Positions 1-7,319 of a stretch of 11,165 nt of DNA are shown piece after piece. Location: positions 1 through 11,165 of the forward strand of contig JAJDDH010000421.1 of NCBI GenBank assembly GCA_029260415.1, read 5' to 3'. The position numbers were made by a program, and so were the translations under genes. The notes under the pieces are model-generated. The model was not told where the DNA came from. It made no database searches and saw only the letters and a program-made list of their open reading frames with translations. The DNA comes from Phycisphaerales bacterium. GTDB taxonomy: Bacteria; Planctomycetota; Phycisphaerae; Phycisphaerales; UBA1924. The first letter of the stretch is position 1, and each line of letters begins with the position of its first letter.

Positions 1-1194
1 GTCGATGAGCCAGTGCCCGCCCTTGCCGTTGGTCGCGGAGGCGTTGACGGGGGTCGAGAGGTGAAGGCCGCCGAGGCTGGAGGTCTCGACGAACCCGCCG
101 TCGCCCCAGTGGATTCCGCCGCGCGCGGAGATCAGTCCGTCAACAACAGTGCCGCGGTCGGACCAGATGATGGCGTGCCCGCCGTGCCCGTGGTTTCGGG
201 CGTCAACGGAAATGGACGAGTTGGCGTCGATCAGGGTCCATTGGGCGCGGCGCATGTCGCCCGTGCCCGAGAGGTCGCCGCCGACCCAGACGTTGCCGCC
301 CCCGTACTTGCCCGAGGCGTCGATGCTGGCGCCGCGGAGCTCGACGGTCTGGCCCAGGAGGCGGACGTCGCCGCCGATGCCGATGCCGTCGCCGCGATCC
401 GCCGCGTCGATGACGCCCGAGACGACGGTCCGCCCGTGGCTCGACTCGACGTGGGTCGTGCCCGCCTGGATGGTCCCGGTGTTCCACGCGGCAAGCGAGA
501 AGACGTCGCCTGCGGCCATGTCGAGCCCGGCGTCGCCGCTGGAGCCCAGCGGGGCGCCCGCGGCGCGGTCGGGCGCGCCCTCGACGCGGACATAGAGGGA
601 TCCGAAGCGTTCGCCGATGAGGATGACCTCGCCCGCGGCCATGACGACGGCGCCGTCGCCAACCTTGAACTGGCCGTGGTTGGCGACGCGACCGCCGATG
701 AGGGCGACGAAGTCGCTGGAGATGTAGCCGTGGTTGACCACGCTGCCGCTGGCATCGGTGAAGTGGTTGTTGCCCGCGGTGAAGTCCTGATCGGAGATGT
801 TCGCTGCCGCGGCGTAGAGGGCGCCAACGTTGACCACCGCGCCCTGTCCGAAGACCACGCCCGCGGGGTTGACCATGTAGACCTGGCCGTTGGAGATCAG
901 GTTGCCGTCAATCCGGGTGGGCTCGGCGCCGAGGATGCGGTTGAGGACCCTTGCGTGGGCGCCGGGCTGAATGAAGCGAACAGTCTCGCCCGTGGCGATG
1001 TTGAAGCTGGCGTAGTTGATGATCGCGCCGTCGGAGACCCAGATGCGGGTGAGGACGCCGTCGTGCACGAAGGTCGCGGTTCCGTTGACGATCTCGGCGC
1101 CCTCGGGCCCCGCCGAGGTCATCGAGGCGCAGATGCCAGAAACCAGGAAGCATTGCAGCGACCGTCTCAGCACGCCGTCGGTTCGAGTCGTCAT
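1..1194 (-). CDS. Two-partner secretion exoprotein (TpsA), filamentous haemagglutinin N-terminal domain, 3' end outside window
   Basis: The frame is open from ATG at 1194 to the window edge (398 codons), so the C-terminus is missing. GGAG lies 8 nt before the ATG. Residues 1-28 look like a Sec signal peptide (RR, then a hydrophobic stretch ending SMTSA). Residues about 33-175 match the TPS/haemagglutination-activity domain: a run of N-x-I-type strands, then VYMVNPAGVVFG at 105-116, the counterpart of the family's NPNG signature, with Ala for Asn. Downstream are glycine-rich blocks (GGNVWVGGD, GGHAIIWSD, LISARGG, GGFVETS) of the kind that build a long right-handed beta-helix in large exoproteins. 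It should cross the inner membrane by Sec and the outer membrane through the TpsB encoded just upstream (110-nt gap). The cargo function (adhesin, matrix protein or other) cannot be told because the distal part is absent. Confidence 0.9.
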   Translation of the reverse strand, partial: MTTRTDGVLRRSLQCFLVSGICASMTSAGPEGAEIVNGTATFVHDGVLTRIWVSDGAIINYASFNIATGETVRFIQPGAHARVLNRILGAEPTRIDGNLISNGQVYMVNPAGVVFGQGAVVNVGALYAAAANISDQDFTAGNNHFTDASGSVVNHGYISSDFVALIGGRVANHGQFKVGDGAVVMAAGEVILIGERFGSLYVRVEGAPDRAAGAPLGSSGDAGLDMAAGDVFSLAAWNTGTIQAGTTHVESSHGRTVVSGVIDAADRGDGIGIGGDVRLLGQTVELRGASIDASGKYGGGNVWVGGDLSGTGDMRRAQWTLIDANSSISVDARNHGHGGHAIIWSDRGTVVDGLISARGGIHWGDGGFVETSSLGGLHLSTPVNASATNGKGGHWLID

Positions 1195-1304
1195 GTCTTG
1201 GGCTCCGTACAGAGAGGAAGCGTGTCTGGTCGAGATCGGTCATCGGCGTCAGGGTTCGGTACGCCTGGGCGCCCGCCTCAGTTCTGATCGTGAACCGGAC
1301 GCCA

Positions 1305-3248
1305 TTAGAAGGTGAACGAGGCGACAAAGTGGACGCGGAGGTCGCCCGCCTCCGTGCGGTTGGTCATGGGGCCGGCGTCCTGCAGCGCCCAACCCACATC
1401 CACGCGGGCGCTGAGGTTGTTCTTCAGGCGCCCCGCGATGCCGACGCCGGCGCCCACCAGCGTCTCGTTTCGCTCGAACGAGGGCTTCTTGTTGTTGTGC
1501 GTTGCCGCGGCGTCGATGAACGCCCGGAGGACCACGTCCCAGTCGGCCGAGCCGTAGGGCTGGGAGCGCCGGGACCGGAACGGACGACCAAAGAGCGAGT
1601 CCAGCTCCGCGCCCTCGGGGAGGGCCCTGCCCAGGTGGAATCGGTACTCGGCGGTCGCGATGATGACATCATCCCCCACCGCCAGCGACTCGTCGTAGCC
1701 GCGGACGGTGTAGAAGCCGCCTGCGGTCTGCTGAAAGTTGGGCACGACGCGTTCGCCGAACGTGGTTTGCCCGCGGGCGCTGAGCCATACCTCGTGCGCC
1801 AGGGTCATCTCGTCGCGGCTCTTGCGCCCCTCAAAGCCCGCGGGGTTGAGCAGGGGCTCCAGAAAGAACGAGTAGCTCACCTGCCCGCGCAAGACCGAGA
1901 AATCGTCGGTGACACCGGTCCGCCCGAGCGTGACAAGGTCGTTGCTATCGCTCACGCCCGAGAGGTTGGTCTCAAGCATCAGCTCGGCCAGCAGGCTGTG
2001 GACCGGGGTGACCCGCTCGCCCCGCACACCGACGTACGGGAGCAGGAATCCGCTGCTGCCCATCGTGAACGCGAGCTCGTTGTTCACGCTCACGTGCTGG
2101 TAGCGGGCGCCGCCAACCAGGTCGAGAAACGCCGCCCCGTCTTGCCACACGTTCCAGGCGACCTCGCCCCCGGCCTGGTACCCCTCACCCTTGAAGTCGA
2201 AGCCCACGAAGCCCACGTCAGACGCGGTGTACTCGTTCCAGCCGCCGTACACCTTCCATCGCACACGCTCGTTGCTCCCAAACGGACGCTCGTAGCTGGC
2301 GAACAAGGCGTGTGAGTCCCCGAACCCAGCGGTGGTGTAGTCGAACTGCAGCACGTCGTCGCGCCCGCTCAGCTGGTTGTGGATGAGCCCGAGGCGGTAG
2401 ACCCAGTCATCGGTGGACTGCGTTCCGGTGTTGGAGACCTGGCCGTAGATGAGCCAGGGCTTGGGCTCGGTGATCATGTAATCGACCACGACCTCTCCGG
2501 CCTGGCCCGTGGGGCCGATGCCCACGTCCACACGCCGGCTGGGGCTCCGGTTCAGGAAGTGCACGCGCCGGTCGATCCGCTCGCGGTTGAGCAGGTCGCC
2601 CTCCCGCACCGGGGATCGCTCCAGCACAAGCCTGTGCTTCAGGTGATTGATCCGGCTGCCCTGCTCGATGGTCTCGTCCTCGGGCCCGTGGCGCCGCCCG
2701 TATCCGAGCGTCCGGGTCTCGCCGATGATCGCCCGCCAGATCTGGATCGTGAGGTGGGTCTCGCCCGGTGGTCGGAGGTCGCCCCGGTCGCCCTCGAAGT
2801 TGATCTCGGTCGCCATCGGGGTCACGAGCTGTCCGATCAGCCCGTGCTCGTTCTCGAGGTAATCCCGCACGCCCCGGGTGATCGCCGCGATGGCGCTGCC
2901 GTAGAAGATCGCGGTGTGTGAACCGTCGAGTTCACCCAGGCGGAGGGCCACGGTGGGCGCGCCGTCGATGGGCCCGATGTACCCCTCGCTGGTCCGCACC
3001 AGCAGCACCTCGATCTGCTCGTACACGTCCACGGGCGGAAGGTCCGGGTGCGCCAGCGCGTACTCGAACCTGAGTTCGCTCACGGGATAGGCCCGTCCGT
3101 CACGCTCGGGCGTCGGTTCGGGGCCCGCCTCGATCTCCACGCCCCCGGGCGGCGCATCGTTCTCGACCCGCGCAATCCCCATGCTCGTCGCGAGCGTGCA
3201 GATCGACAGAGCTGTCATGATCGTCACCGAACGAATACAGGTTCTCAT
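1305..3248 (-). CDS. ShlB/FhaC/HecB-type outer-membrane translocator (TpsB)
   Basis: A 647-residue Omp85-superfamily transporter that would export the TpsA protein across the outer membrane. It starts with a signal-like segment (1-26). Two POTRA-like regions follow, about 54-175 and 200-261, the second ending in EPKPW before the barrel. The rest (about 265-647) is a beta-barrel of alternating aromatic strands. It contains VRGY at 515-518, the conserved loop-6 motif that inserts into the barrel in FhaC, and ends in SFTF with a terminal Phe, as usual for outer-membrane barrels. Length is slightly above the typical 550-600 residues; the extra lies mainly in the N-terminal and POTRA part. GGAGGG sits 3 nt before the ATG. 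It is first in a minus-strand operon with tpsA. A TATCCT (3312-3317, minus) could be a -10 element, but I found no convincing -35. Confidence 0.92.
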   Translation of the reverse strand: MRTCIRSVTIMTALSICTLATSMGIARVENDAPPGGVEIEAGPEPTPERDGRAYPVSELRFEYALAHPDLPPVDVYEQIEVLLVRTSEGYIGPIDGAPTVALRLGELDGSHTAIFYGSAIAAITRGVRDYLENEHGLIGQLVTPMATEINFEGDRGDLRPPGETHLTIQIWRAIIGETRTLGYGRRHGPEDETIEQGSRINHLKHRLVLERSPVREGDLLNRERIDRRVHFLNRSPSRRVDVGIGPTGQAGEVVVDYMITEPKPWLIYGQVSNTGTQSTDDWVYRLGLIHNQLSGRDDVLQFDYTTAGFGDSHALFASYERPFGSNERVRWKVYGGWNEYTASDVGFVGFDFKGEGYQAGGEVAWNVWQDGAAFLDLVGGARYQHVSVNNELAFTMGSSGFLLPYVGVRGERVTPVHSLLAELMLETNLSGVSDSNDLVTLGRTGVTDDFSVLRGQVSYSFFLEPLLNPAGFEGRKSRDEMTLAHEVWLSARGQTTFGERVVPNFQQTAGGFYTVRGYDESLAVGDDVIIATAEYRFHLGRALPEGAELDSLFGRPFRSRRSQPYGSADWDVVLRAFIDAAATHNNKKPSFERNETLVGAGVGIAGRLKNNLSARVDVGWALQDAGPMTNRTEAGDLRVHFVASFTF

Positions 3249-3471
3249 GAGCCCTCCGAGCCTGACGCGATCGCCCGATACGGGCGCCGCCAGAACTCCC
3301 CCGCGGGGGTGAGGATAGCACCGCAGGGTCCGGAATCACGCCGCTGAGCGCCACATGACCCGCGAAATCCCCCCGCCGGTCTCCGATGCGCAGAAGGCGC
3401 CGAACACGTGTCCAGCGCGAGAGCGCGGGGCCCGATGTCGCCCGCATCCACCGCACCGCCGGAGCACGCTC

Positions 3472-3729
3472 ATGCGACGCCGCCAGACCGGGTTCGCCCT
3501 CATTACCGCCTCACTCATCCTGACCGGTTGCGCCAGCGCCCACCAGACGAGCCCGACGGCGGGCCTCGCCAGAACCGGGCACGCCGCGTATCCCGGGAAC
3601 ACGCTTGGCCCGGCGCTCGTCGCGGGAGACGCGCTCGCCTTCGACATCATGCTCGCTCACGGGTACGACACCCCGGGCGCCCAAGGGCCCCGGATCGAGG
3701 CACGCTACGCGAACGCAGCCCCTGAGTAG
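3472..3729 (+). CDS. Small putative lipoprotein, unknown function
   Basis: An 85-residue product. The N-terminus MRRRQTGFALITASLILTGC is a good type II signal peptide: basic start, hydrophobic core, lipobox LTGC with the lipidated Cys at residue 20. The mature part (about 65 residues) is low in features and rich in Ala, Gly and His, and I do not recognise a family. The frame is open further upstream to 3355, but this ATG is chosen because GGAG lies 7 nt before it and the signal peptide starts here. It is divergent from tpsB, sharing a 223-bp intergenic region, and convergent with the membrane-protein cluster at 3802. Confidence 0.7.
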   Translation: MRRRQTGFALITASLILTGCASAHQTSPTAGLARTGHAAYPGNTLGPALVAGDALAFDIMLAHGYDTPGAQGPRIEARYANAAPE

Positions 3730-3754
3730 AGTAAGCCGTACTCGCTTGAGTGCA

Positions 3755-3773
3755 TCGGGCCAATGACGCCCGA
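3755..3773. terminator. Candidate bidirectional terminator hairpin
   Basis: TCGGGC and GCCCGA form a perfect 6-bp stem around a 7-nt loop (CAATGAC), 25 nt after the lipoprotein stop and 28 nt after the stop of the convergent minus-strand gene. There is no T-run on either side, so intrinsic termination is only suggested. Confidence 0.35.
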
Positions 3774-3801
3774 ACTGCGCGGAGCGATCGCCTCACCAAA
3801 C

Positions 3802-4134
3802 CTACGAAAGGTCCCCCTCTCCCGAGGGAGGCGGGGCGTCGGCGCTGTGATCGGCCCTGATCGCCCTCCACGCAACCACGCCCAGCGGCGCGACGCGGAA
3901 CGCGAACGTTGCCATGCGAAAAAGCCTGCCCGGACCGACGGCCGCGACGGCAGCGAACGCGACGGCGGCGGTGGCTCCGGGGTTGTCCACGGCGAGCTGG
4001 GCCGCGGCCTGCTTCGGAGAGCTTGGAGGCGCTCCCGAGCTGTGTGTGTGTCGGCGTGCGGCGGACCGGAGCCTGGCCTTGGCGGCGGCCAGCTCTCGCG
4101 CGTCGTGTTCGGTCTGTCGTGCGTCCTGGATCAT
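3802..4134 (-). CDS. Small hypothetical protein, last of membrane-protein cluster (YqjK-like by position)
   Basis: A 110-residue product. The N-terminal third is charged and probably helical (QTEHDARELAAAKARLRSAARR). The centre is Ala/Val rich (about 50-65 and 75-90) and could associate with the membrane, and the tail is acidic and proline rich. I do not recognise a family by sequence. Position after a YqjE-like gene and the basic, Ala-rich character resemble YqjK, but that is inference. The open frame extends upstream to 4296 across the YqjE-like gene. The ATG at 4134 is preferred because it follows the previous stop by 7 nt and has GAGG 6 nt upstream. It is probably cotranslated with the three genes before it. 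Confidence 0.65.
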   Translation of the reverse strand: MIQDARQTEHDARELAAAKARLRSAARRHTHSSGAPPSSPKQAAAQLAVDNPGATAAVAFAAVAAVGPGRLFRMATFAFRVAPLGVVAWRAIRADHSADAPPPSGEGDLS

Positions 4135-4141
4135 GCGTGCC

Positions 4142-4423
4142 TCAGGGCTTGAGTCGGTGGATGGTCTCGTAGGCGCCCCAGCTGGCCCCGGTTGCCAGGA
4201 CCCCCCCCACGATGCACAGGGCCTCGGGCACCCCGACCGCTCTCGCGAGCAGCCACGTGAGCCCGGCAGCAAGGGTGATGGCGCCCAACAGCGCAAGGAC
4301 CCCGAGCGCGATCGCCAGGACCGCGCCGCCGATCATGCCGGCGGCACGGTCCCTGACGATGCGCCCCTCGGCCTCGAGGAGTTCAACGCCCGCGACGAAG
4401 GTGTCTGCGAGTCGGTCAAGCAT
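4142..4423 (-). CDS. YqjE / phage-holin-superfamily-like membrane protein
   Basis: A 93-residue protein with an amphipathic N-terminus (LADTFVAGVELLEAEGRIVRDRAAGMIGG) and two hydrophobic helices at about 30-58 and 66-84. The spacing is typical of the YqjE family (Pfam Phage_holin_3_6 group), where one helix pair follows an N-terminal cytoplasmic helix. In enterobacteria such proteins are stationary-phase or stress-induced inner-membrane proteins whose biochemical role is unknown. It lies 5 nt after the DUF883 gene and 7 nt before the next start, so the set looks cotranscribed. A run of eight Cs on the plus strand (4201-4208) falls inside the gene, encoding Gly-Gly near residue 73. The ribosome-binding site is weak, consistent with translational coupling. 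Confidence 0.75.
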   Translation of the reverse strand: MLDRLADTFVAGVELLEAEGRIVRDRAAGMIGGAVLAIALGVLALLGAITLAAGLTWLLARAVGVPEALCIVGGVLATGASWGAYETIHRLKP

Positions 4424-4428
4424 GGGGG

Positions 4429-4731
4429 TTACCGGCTCATGAGCTTGGCGGCGATGGCCCCAGCGCCAAACGCGAGCGCGAGATAGGTCACGGGCCGCTC
4501 GCTGACCGAATGGGAGAGCTGGGTGTGAGCCTTCTTGGCGGTCTCCTTCGTGTTCCCGGCGACCTCGCTGAGCTTCTCACCCGCGGCGTGCATGCCGTCG
4601 ACGGCCCCGTCCTTGCTGTTGCGGGCGAGGCCCGCGATGAGATCGGCAACGTCCGTCTTGAGCGTGGCCAGGTCCTGCTTGACGTCGGTGAGCTGGGCGT
4701 GCTCGTTGGTTTCGGTGGCGGTGCGGTTCAT
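4429..4731 (-). CDS. DUF883 / YqjD-ElaB-like membrane-anchored protein
   Basis: A 100-residue protein. Residues about 14-75 are a charged helical region with heptad-like spacing (LTDVKQDLATLKTDVADLIAGL). A conserved C-terminal end follows: SERPVTYLALAFGAGAIAAKLMSR, a single tail anchor after the ERP motif that marks the DUF883/YqjD/ElaB family. E. coli YqjD and ElaB are C-tail-anchored inner-membrane proteins that bind ribosomes in stationary phase; whether this one does is unknown. The frame is open up to 4788, but the start is set at 4731 because a strong AAGGAG lies 6 nt upstream and the extra N-terminal residues look unlike the family. It is second of four cotranscribed genes. Confidence 0.85.
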   Translation of the reverse strand: MNRTATETNEHAQLTDVKQDLATLKTDVADLIAGLARNSKDGAVDGMHAAGEKLSEVAGNTKETAKKAHTQLSHSVSERPVTYLALAFGAGAIAAKLMSR

Positions 4732-4790
4732 GGTGTTCTCCTTTGTGGTTGATGGTGAGTCAGAGAAAGAAACGTGCGGTACAGCCACCC

Positions 4791-5195
4791 CTACCGGCGG
4801 GGCGCGCTCTGGGGTTTGTCGGGGGCCGCCCCCTCGTGATCGTGCTCGATGTCCAAGCGTTCCTTGGCGCGGAGTGAGGCAGCCCAGATCTCCGGGTTGA
4901 GCAGCACGGCCAGGCCCAAACCAAAGACAAGAACGACCAGCCCCGGCCAGATCCCAACGGTCAGCGAGACGATCACGCTCGCAACCACCACCGCCAGCCC
5001 AGCGCCGATCAGGAGCAGGCCAATATCGCGGGATCGGTACTCGGGGTGCGCGGGACGTCCCTCTGGCGAGTGGCGCTGAATCTCGTGGCTCCTCCGCCGA
5101 TCTTCAGGGGATAGGCGGTGACCCCGGGCGCGCGACACTCCGGTCGCGGGTGTTGCGCGGCTGGGGGGTGAGCCGGATGTGTTGCGGGCTGTCAT
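4791..5195 (-). CDS. Hypothetical two-helix membrane protein
   Basis: A 134-residue protein. The first 55 residues are basic and low complexity (many Arg, Pro, His). Two adjacent hydrophobic helices follow at about 57-79 and 83-100, split by the short turn VGIWPG. A charged tail then carries AKERLDIEHDHEGAAP. The hairpin topology suggests both ends are cytoplasmic. I recognise no family. The start at 5195 has AAGGAAAGG ending about 8 nt upstream. A later start within the basic region cannot be excluded, as there is no sharp boundary. It is first of the four-gene minus-strand cluster, 59 nt before the DUF883 start. A GC-rich hairpin separates it from the PRC-barrel gene, so it probably has its own promoter. 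Confidence 0.7.
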   Translation of the reverse strand: MTARNTSGSPPSRATPATGVSRARGHRLSPEDRRRSHEIQRHSPEGRPAHPEYRSRDIGLLLIGAGLAVVVASVIVSLTVGIWPGLVVLVFGLGLAVLLNPEIWAASLRAKERLDIEHDHEGAAPDKPQSAPRR

Positions 5196-5243
5196 GGCGC
5201 CGACCTTTCCTTGGTGGGTGCTCGAACGAATCTGCGAAGACCG

Positions 5244-5269
5244 GGCGGCGGGGCTGTCGTCCCGCCGCC
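5244..5269 (-). terminator. GC-rich hairpin after the PRC-barrel gene
   Basis: GGCGGCGGG and CCCGCCGCC form a perfect 9-bp stem with an 8-nt loop, 21 nt past the stop at 5291. No U-tract follows, so it may be a weak or Rho-assisted terminator, or an mRNA 3'-end stabiliser. It separates the PRC-barrel transcript from the downstream four-gene cluster. Confidence 0.5.
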
Positions 5270-5290
5270 GGCGTGAGGGGCTGCGGCGGA

Positions 5291-6904
5291 TCAGCCGTCG
5301 TTCCAGACCGGCTCGCTGTCGTTCCAGACCGCGAACTCCCGGTCGGGGGTGGTGATGGAGGTGGCGGCGTAGTAGGTCCTGCCCTCGACGCTGGCCTTGC
5401 GGGCGGAGACGCTCACGCGGTCACCCTTGCGCAGGGGCATGTCCTGGTTGGCCATGTACCACTCGGGCCCGACGACGATCTCGCGCGATCCCTGATCGGT
5501 CGAGATCTTGATGATGCGCATGGGCGAGGCGTCGCCGAGGGTGCGGCTCGTGATCGCCTCGATCTCGCCCTCAAGCTCGATCTTCTGGCCCTCTGAGAAG
5601 ACCTTGAAGAACCCGGTGTCACGCGACCGGGCGTCGCGCTTCTGGTGGCCGGGCGTTGTCGCGCTGGACTGCTGCGTGCGTCGGTTGTCGCCCGAGCGTC
5701 GCTCGAATCGTTCCACCGGGACAGCGAACACGGAGTAGACCGGGCTGAGCCCGGACTCGGTCGTGAGGACCGTGAGCTGCTCTGGCATGGGCTCGCAGTT
5801 TGAGAGCGCCTCGTCGGTCGCGTCGATACGGACCGTTCCGTTGGGCGCCACGCTGGCGACGGACCAGGGGACGCACTTGATCTCGTCGCCCAGACCCAGG
5901 AAGTTCTCGTTGGGGTCAAACCCGAGGATGGCAACGCGGGCAGAGTTCTGCTCGATGACGACGTTCTGGATCTCTCCGGCATCCTTGTCCGACGCGCTGG
6001 AGGCCCTGGCGCCAACGAGATCGCTCATGAGCATGAATCGCCCGGAGGCGTTGTTGGTGTTGGCTTGCGACGAGGAGGGGAGGTCCCAGCTCGCGATGCC
6101 CTGCGAGTCGCGGAGGGTCAAACGCTTGCCGTCGATGGTGGCTGACGAGACGATGTTGTAGCGATCGCCGTTGCGAACGACGGTCGCGAAGGTCGCCTTG
6201 ATGGGGTCGTCGCGCATGGGCGCCGCCTGGGAACCCGCCACGAACCATGAGGGGCCCAGGAGCAGATCGTGCACCTGCCCGCCGCCGGTCTTGACGCGGA
6301 CGGTGACCTGCTGGTTGCCATCTACGTCATGACGAACGACATCGGTGATCAGGCCCTCGAGCCGCTCGGTTCTGGCCTCGCTCACGGACTGGGACCACGG
6401 GTCGGCGTAGGGCCTGGGCGTGTCATCGGCCCCGCTCCACCACCGCTCGATCTGCTCGGTCCACGTGGTGTGGTCGAGATTCGGCCACGCCTCGGGGTCG
6501 AACTCGACCGCTCGATCAATCCGCTCCTGCGTCATGTCCAGGGCGAACTGCTGCTCCGCGTTGTCCCACTTGAGGCGGTTGAAGGGGACGGCGATGGACT
6601 TACCGCCCATGCCCAAGATCGCGCCGCTCTCGATCACCGCCTGGGTGATCTGGCCCGAGCCGCGGTCGATGATGAGGTCGGTGACCGTGCCGATGTTCTC
6701 GTCGTTGTAGTTGAACACCTCGGCGCCGGTCAGGACACTCGACTTCACGAAGCGGTACGTGCCCAGGTTCTCGTGGGCCTTCACGCTTGCCCTGCGGGTG
6801 GTCGCCGGTCGGTCGCTCTGGGCGAGGGCCGACGCCGGGGCGCCGGCGAGCATGGCGATGGTGAGTGCGGTGACGCCGATTCGTGTGTTGCGGCGAGTAT
6901 TCAT
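5291..6904 (-). CDS. Secreted protein with two PRC-barrel domains and two OB-like domains
   Basis: A 537-residue exported protein. Residues 1-29 are a Sec signal peptide with an ALA-Q cleavage site. The first PRC-barrel is at about 53-136 (LTGAEVFNYNDENIGTVTDL, then the AVPFNRLKW strand); the second is at about 288-370 (LVGARASSASDKDAGEIQNVVI, then KCVPWSVASV). After each comes a similar beta-rich module, about 181-274 and 443-533. They share GPSWFVA versus GPEWYMA, a basic or polar strand, a YNIVSSATI versus YYAATSIT strand, and a closing W-D or W-N-D. The protein therefore looks like a duplicated PRC plus OB-fold-like unit. PRC-barrel proteins are often stress related, but the ligand is unknown. 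ATG at 6904 is preferred over 6910 because AAGGGA then sits 6 nt upstream. A shared regulatory box lies at 6992-7033. Confidence 0.85.
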   Translation of the reverse strand: MNTRRNTRIGVTALTIAMLAGAPASALAQSDRPATTRRASVKAHENLGTYRFVKSSVLTGAEVFNYNDENIGTVTDLIIDRGSGQITQAVIESGAILGMGGKSIAVPFNRLKWDNAEQQFALDMTQERIDRAVEFDPEAWPNLDHTTWTEQIERWWSGADDTPRPYADPWSQSVSEARTERLEGLITDVVRHDVDGNQQVTVRVKTGGGQVHDLLLGPSWFVAGSQAAPMRDDPIKATFATVVRNGDRYNIVSSATIDGKRLTLRDSQGIASWDLPSSSQANTNNASGRFMLMSDLVGARASSASDKDAGEIQNVVIEQNSARVAILGFDPNENFLGLGDEIKCVPWSVASVAPNGTVRIDATDEALSNCEPMPEQLTVLTTESGLSPVYSVFAVPVERFERRSGDNRRTQQSSATTPGHQKRDARSRDTGFFKVFSEGQKIELEGEIEAITSRTLGDASPMRIIKISTDQGSREIVVGPEWYMANQDMPLRKGDRVSVSARKASVEGRTYYAATSITTPDREFAVWNDSEPVWNDG

Positions 6905-6991
6905 GAGCATTCCCTTCCTATGGGCTCGATCGACTCTCGCACCGATGGGTGAGCCCGTCCCGTCGGCACAGCAGTACTTTCCCTGGCGGGA

Positions 6992-7033
6992 ATGAACACG
7001 CGGTGAGGCGACGATGAATCTGGATTTATTTTG
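6992..7033 (-). promoter_or_regulatory. Box B: conserved regulatory box plus 11-bp direct repeats, upstream of the PRC-barrel gene
   Basis: Read on the minus strand from 7033, the box begins CAAAAT, has CCAG at positions 11-14 and TTCATC at 16-21. It matches the boxes at 10585 and 10902 in 17 of 22 positions each. TCA-containing pentamers follow at exact 11-bp steps: TTCAT (7018-7014), CTCAC (7007-7003), TTCAT (6996-6992). It ends 87 nt before the ATG and overlaps the stop codon of the gene at 7026. The layout is that of an OmpR/PhoB-family operator; the likely partner is the response regulator at 9820-10494. Confidence 0.65.
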
Positions 7034-7298
7034 AGCCGCGCTCGCCCTGATCGCCGCGCCGCGCGTGGCTGGGGTCGTCATCGAACGCCCGATCCCGGGC
7101 GGCGTGCGCCATGCGCAGAGAGAGGATGACCACCCCGAGCGTCACGGAGATTCCAACAGAGACGAGAAAGAGGATGTCCAGCCAGAGGGGCCCGGGATGG
7201 ACGTAGTCGATAAAGCGCGCAACGCCAGTGAGCAACGCAACGCAGAGCGACAGAGACAAGGTGGCGATCAGGCGTGACAGAATTGAACGAACCTCCAC
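7026..7298 (-). CDS. Small two-helix membrane protein, unknown function
   Basis: Up to 90 residues, with two hydrophobic helices at about 8-28 and 37-62 and a charged, Arg/Asp-rich C-terminal tail (RMAHAARDRAFDDD). No family recognised. The start is uncertain. The longest frame begins with GTG at 7298, with no ribosome-binding site upstream. The same GTG is part of GTGGAGG, so GGAGG (7296-7292) could itself be the ribosome-binding site for an ATT (Ile6, 7283-7281) or CTG start further in. No in-frame ATG exists before the second helix. A weaker copy of the regulatory box ends only 21 nt before this GTG, which also favours a downstream start. The gene is divergent from the ethylene-receptor-like gene and upstream of the PRC-barrel gene on the same strand. 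Confidence 0.6.
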   Translation of the reverse strand: MEVRSILSRLIATLSLSLCVALLTGVARFIDYVHPGPLWLDILFLVSVGISVTLGVVILSLRMAHAARDRAFDDDPSHARRGDQGERGSK

Positions 7299-7319
7299 GC
7301 GAGAGTTTCGTTAGGGCTC

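Noticed and set aside
13..1287. 424-codon plus-strand open frame over the left end
   Set aside because: It is antisense to the TpsA gene, whose translation has a signal peptide, the NPAG motif and family repeats. The plus-strand product is a low-complexity Ala/Val/Asp/Gly shadow without a ribosome-binding site.
1290..2315. 341-codon plus-strand open frame
   Set aside because: It runs antisense through the TpsB barrel region. Its composition (Val, Arg, Gly, Ala, no motif) is typical of the complementary frame of a GC-rich gene.
3298..3309. Perfect palindrome CCCCCGCGGGGG in the tpsB leader
   Set aside because: It is only 12 bp of G and C in a GC-rich genome, with no second copy and no T-run. 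Not enough to call an operator or terminator.
3818..3835. CTCCC-GA-GGGAG hairpin near 3825
   Set aside because: The loop of 2 nt is too small and it lies inside the coding end of the last cluster gene, so it is unlikely to be a real terminator.
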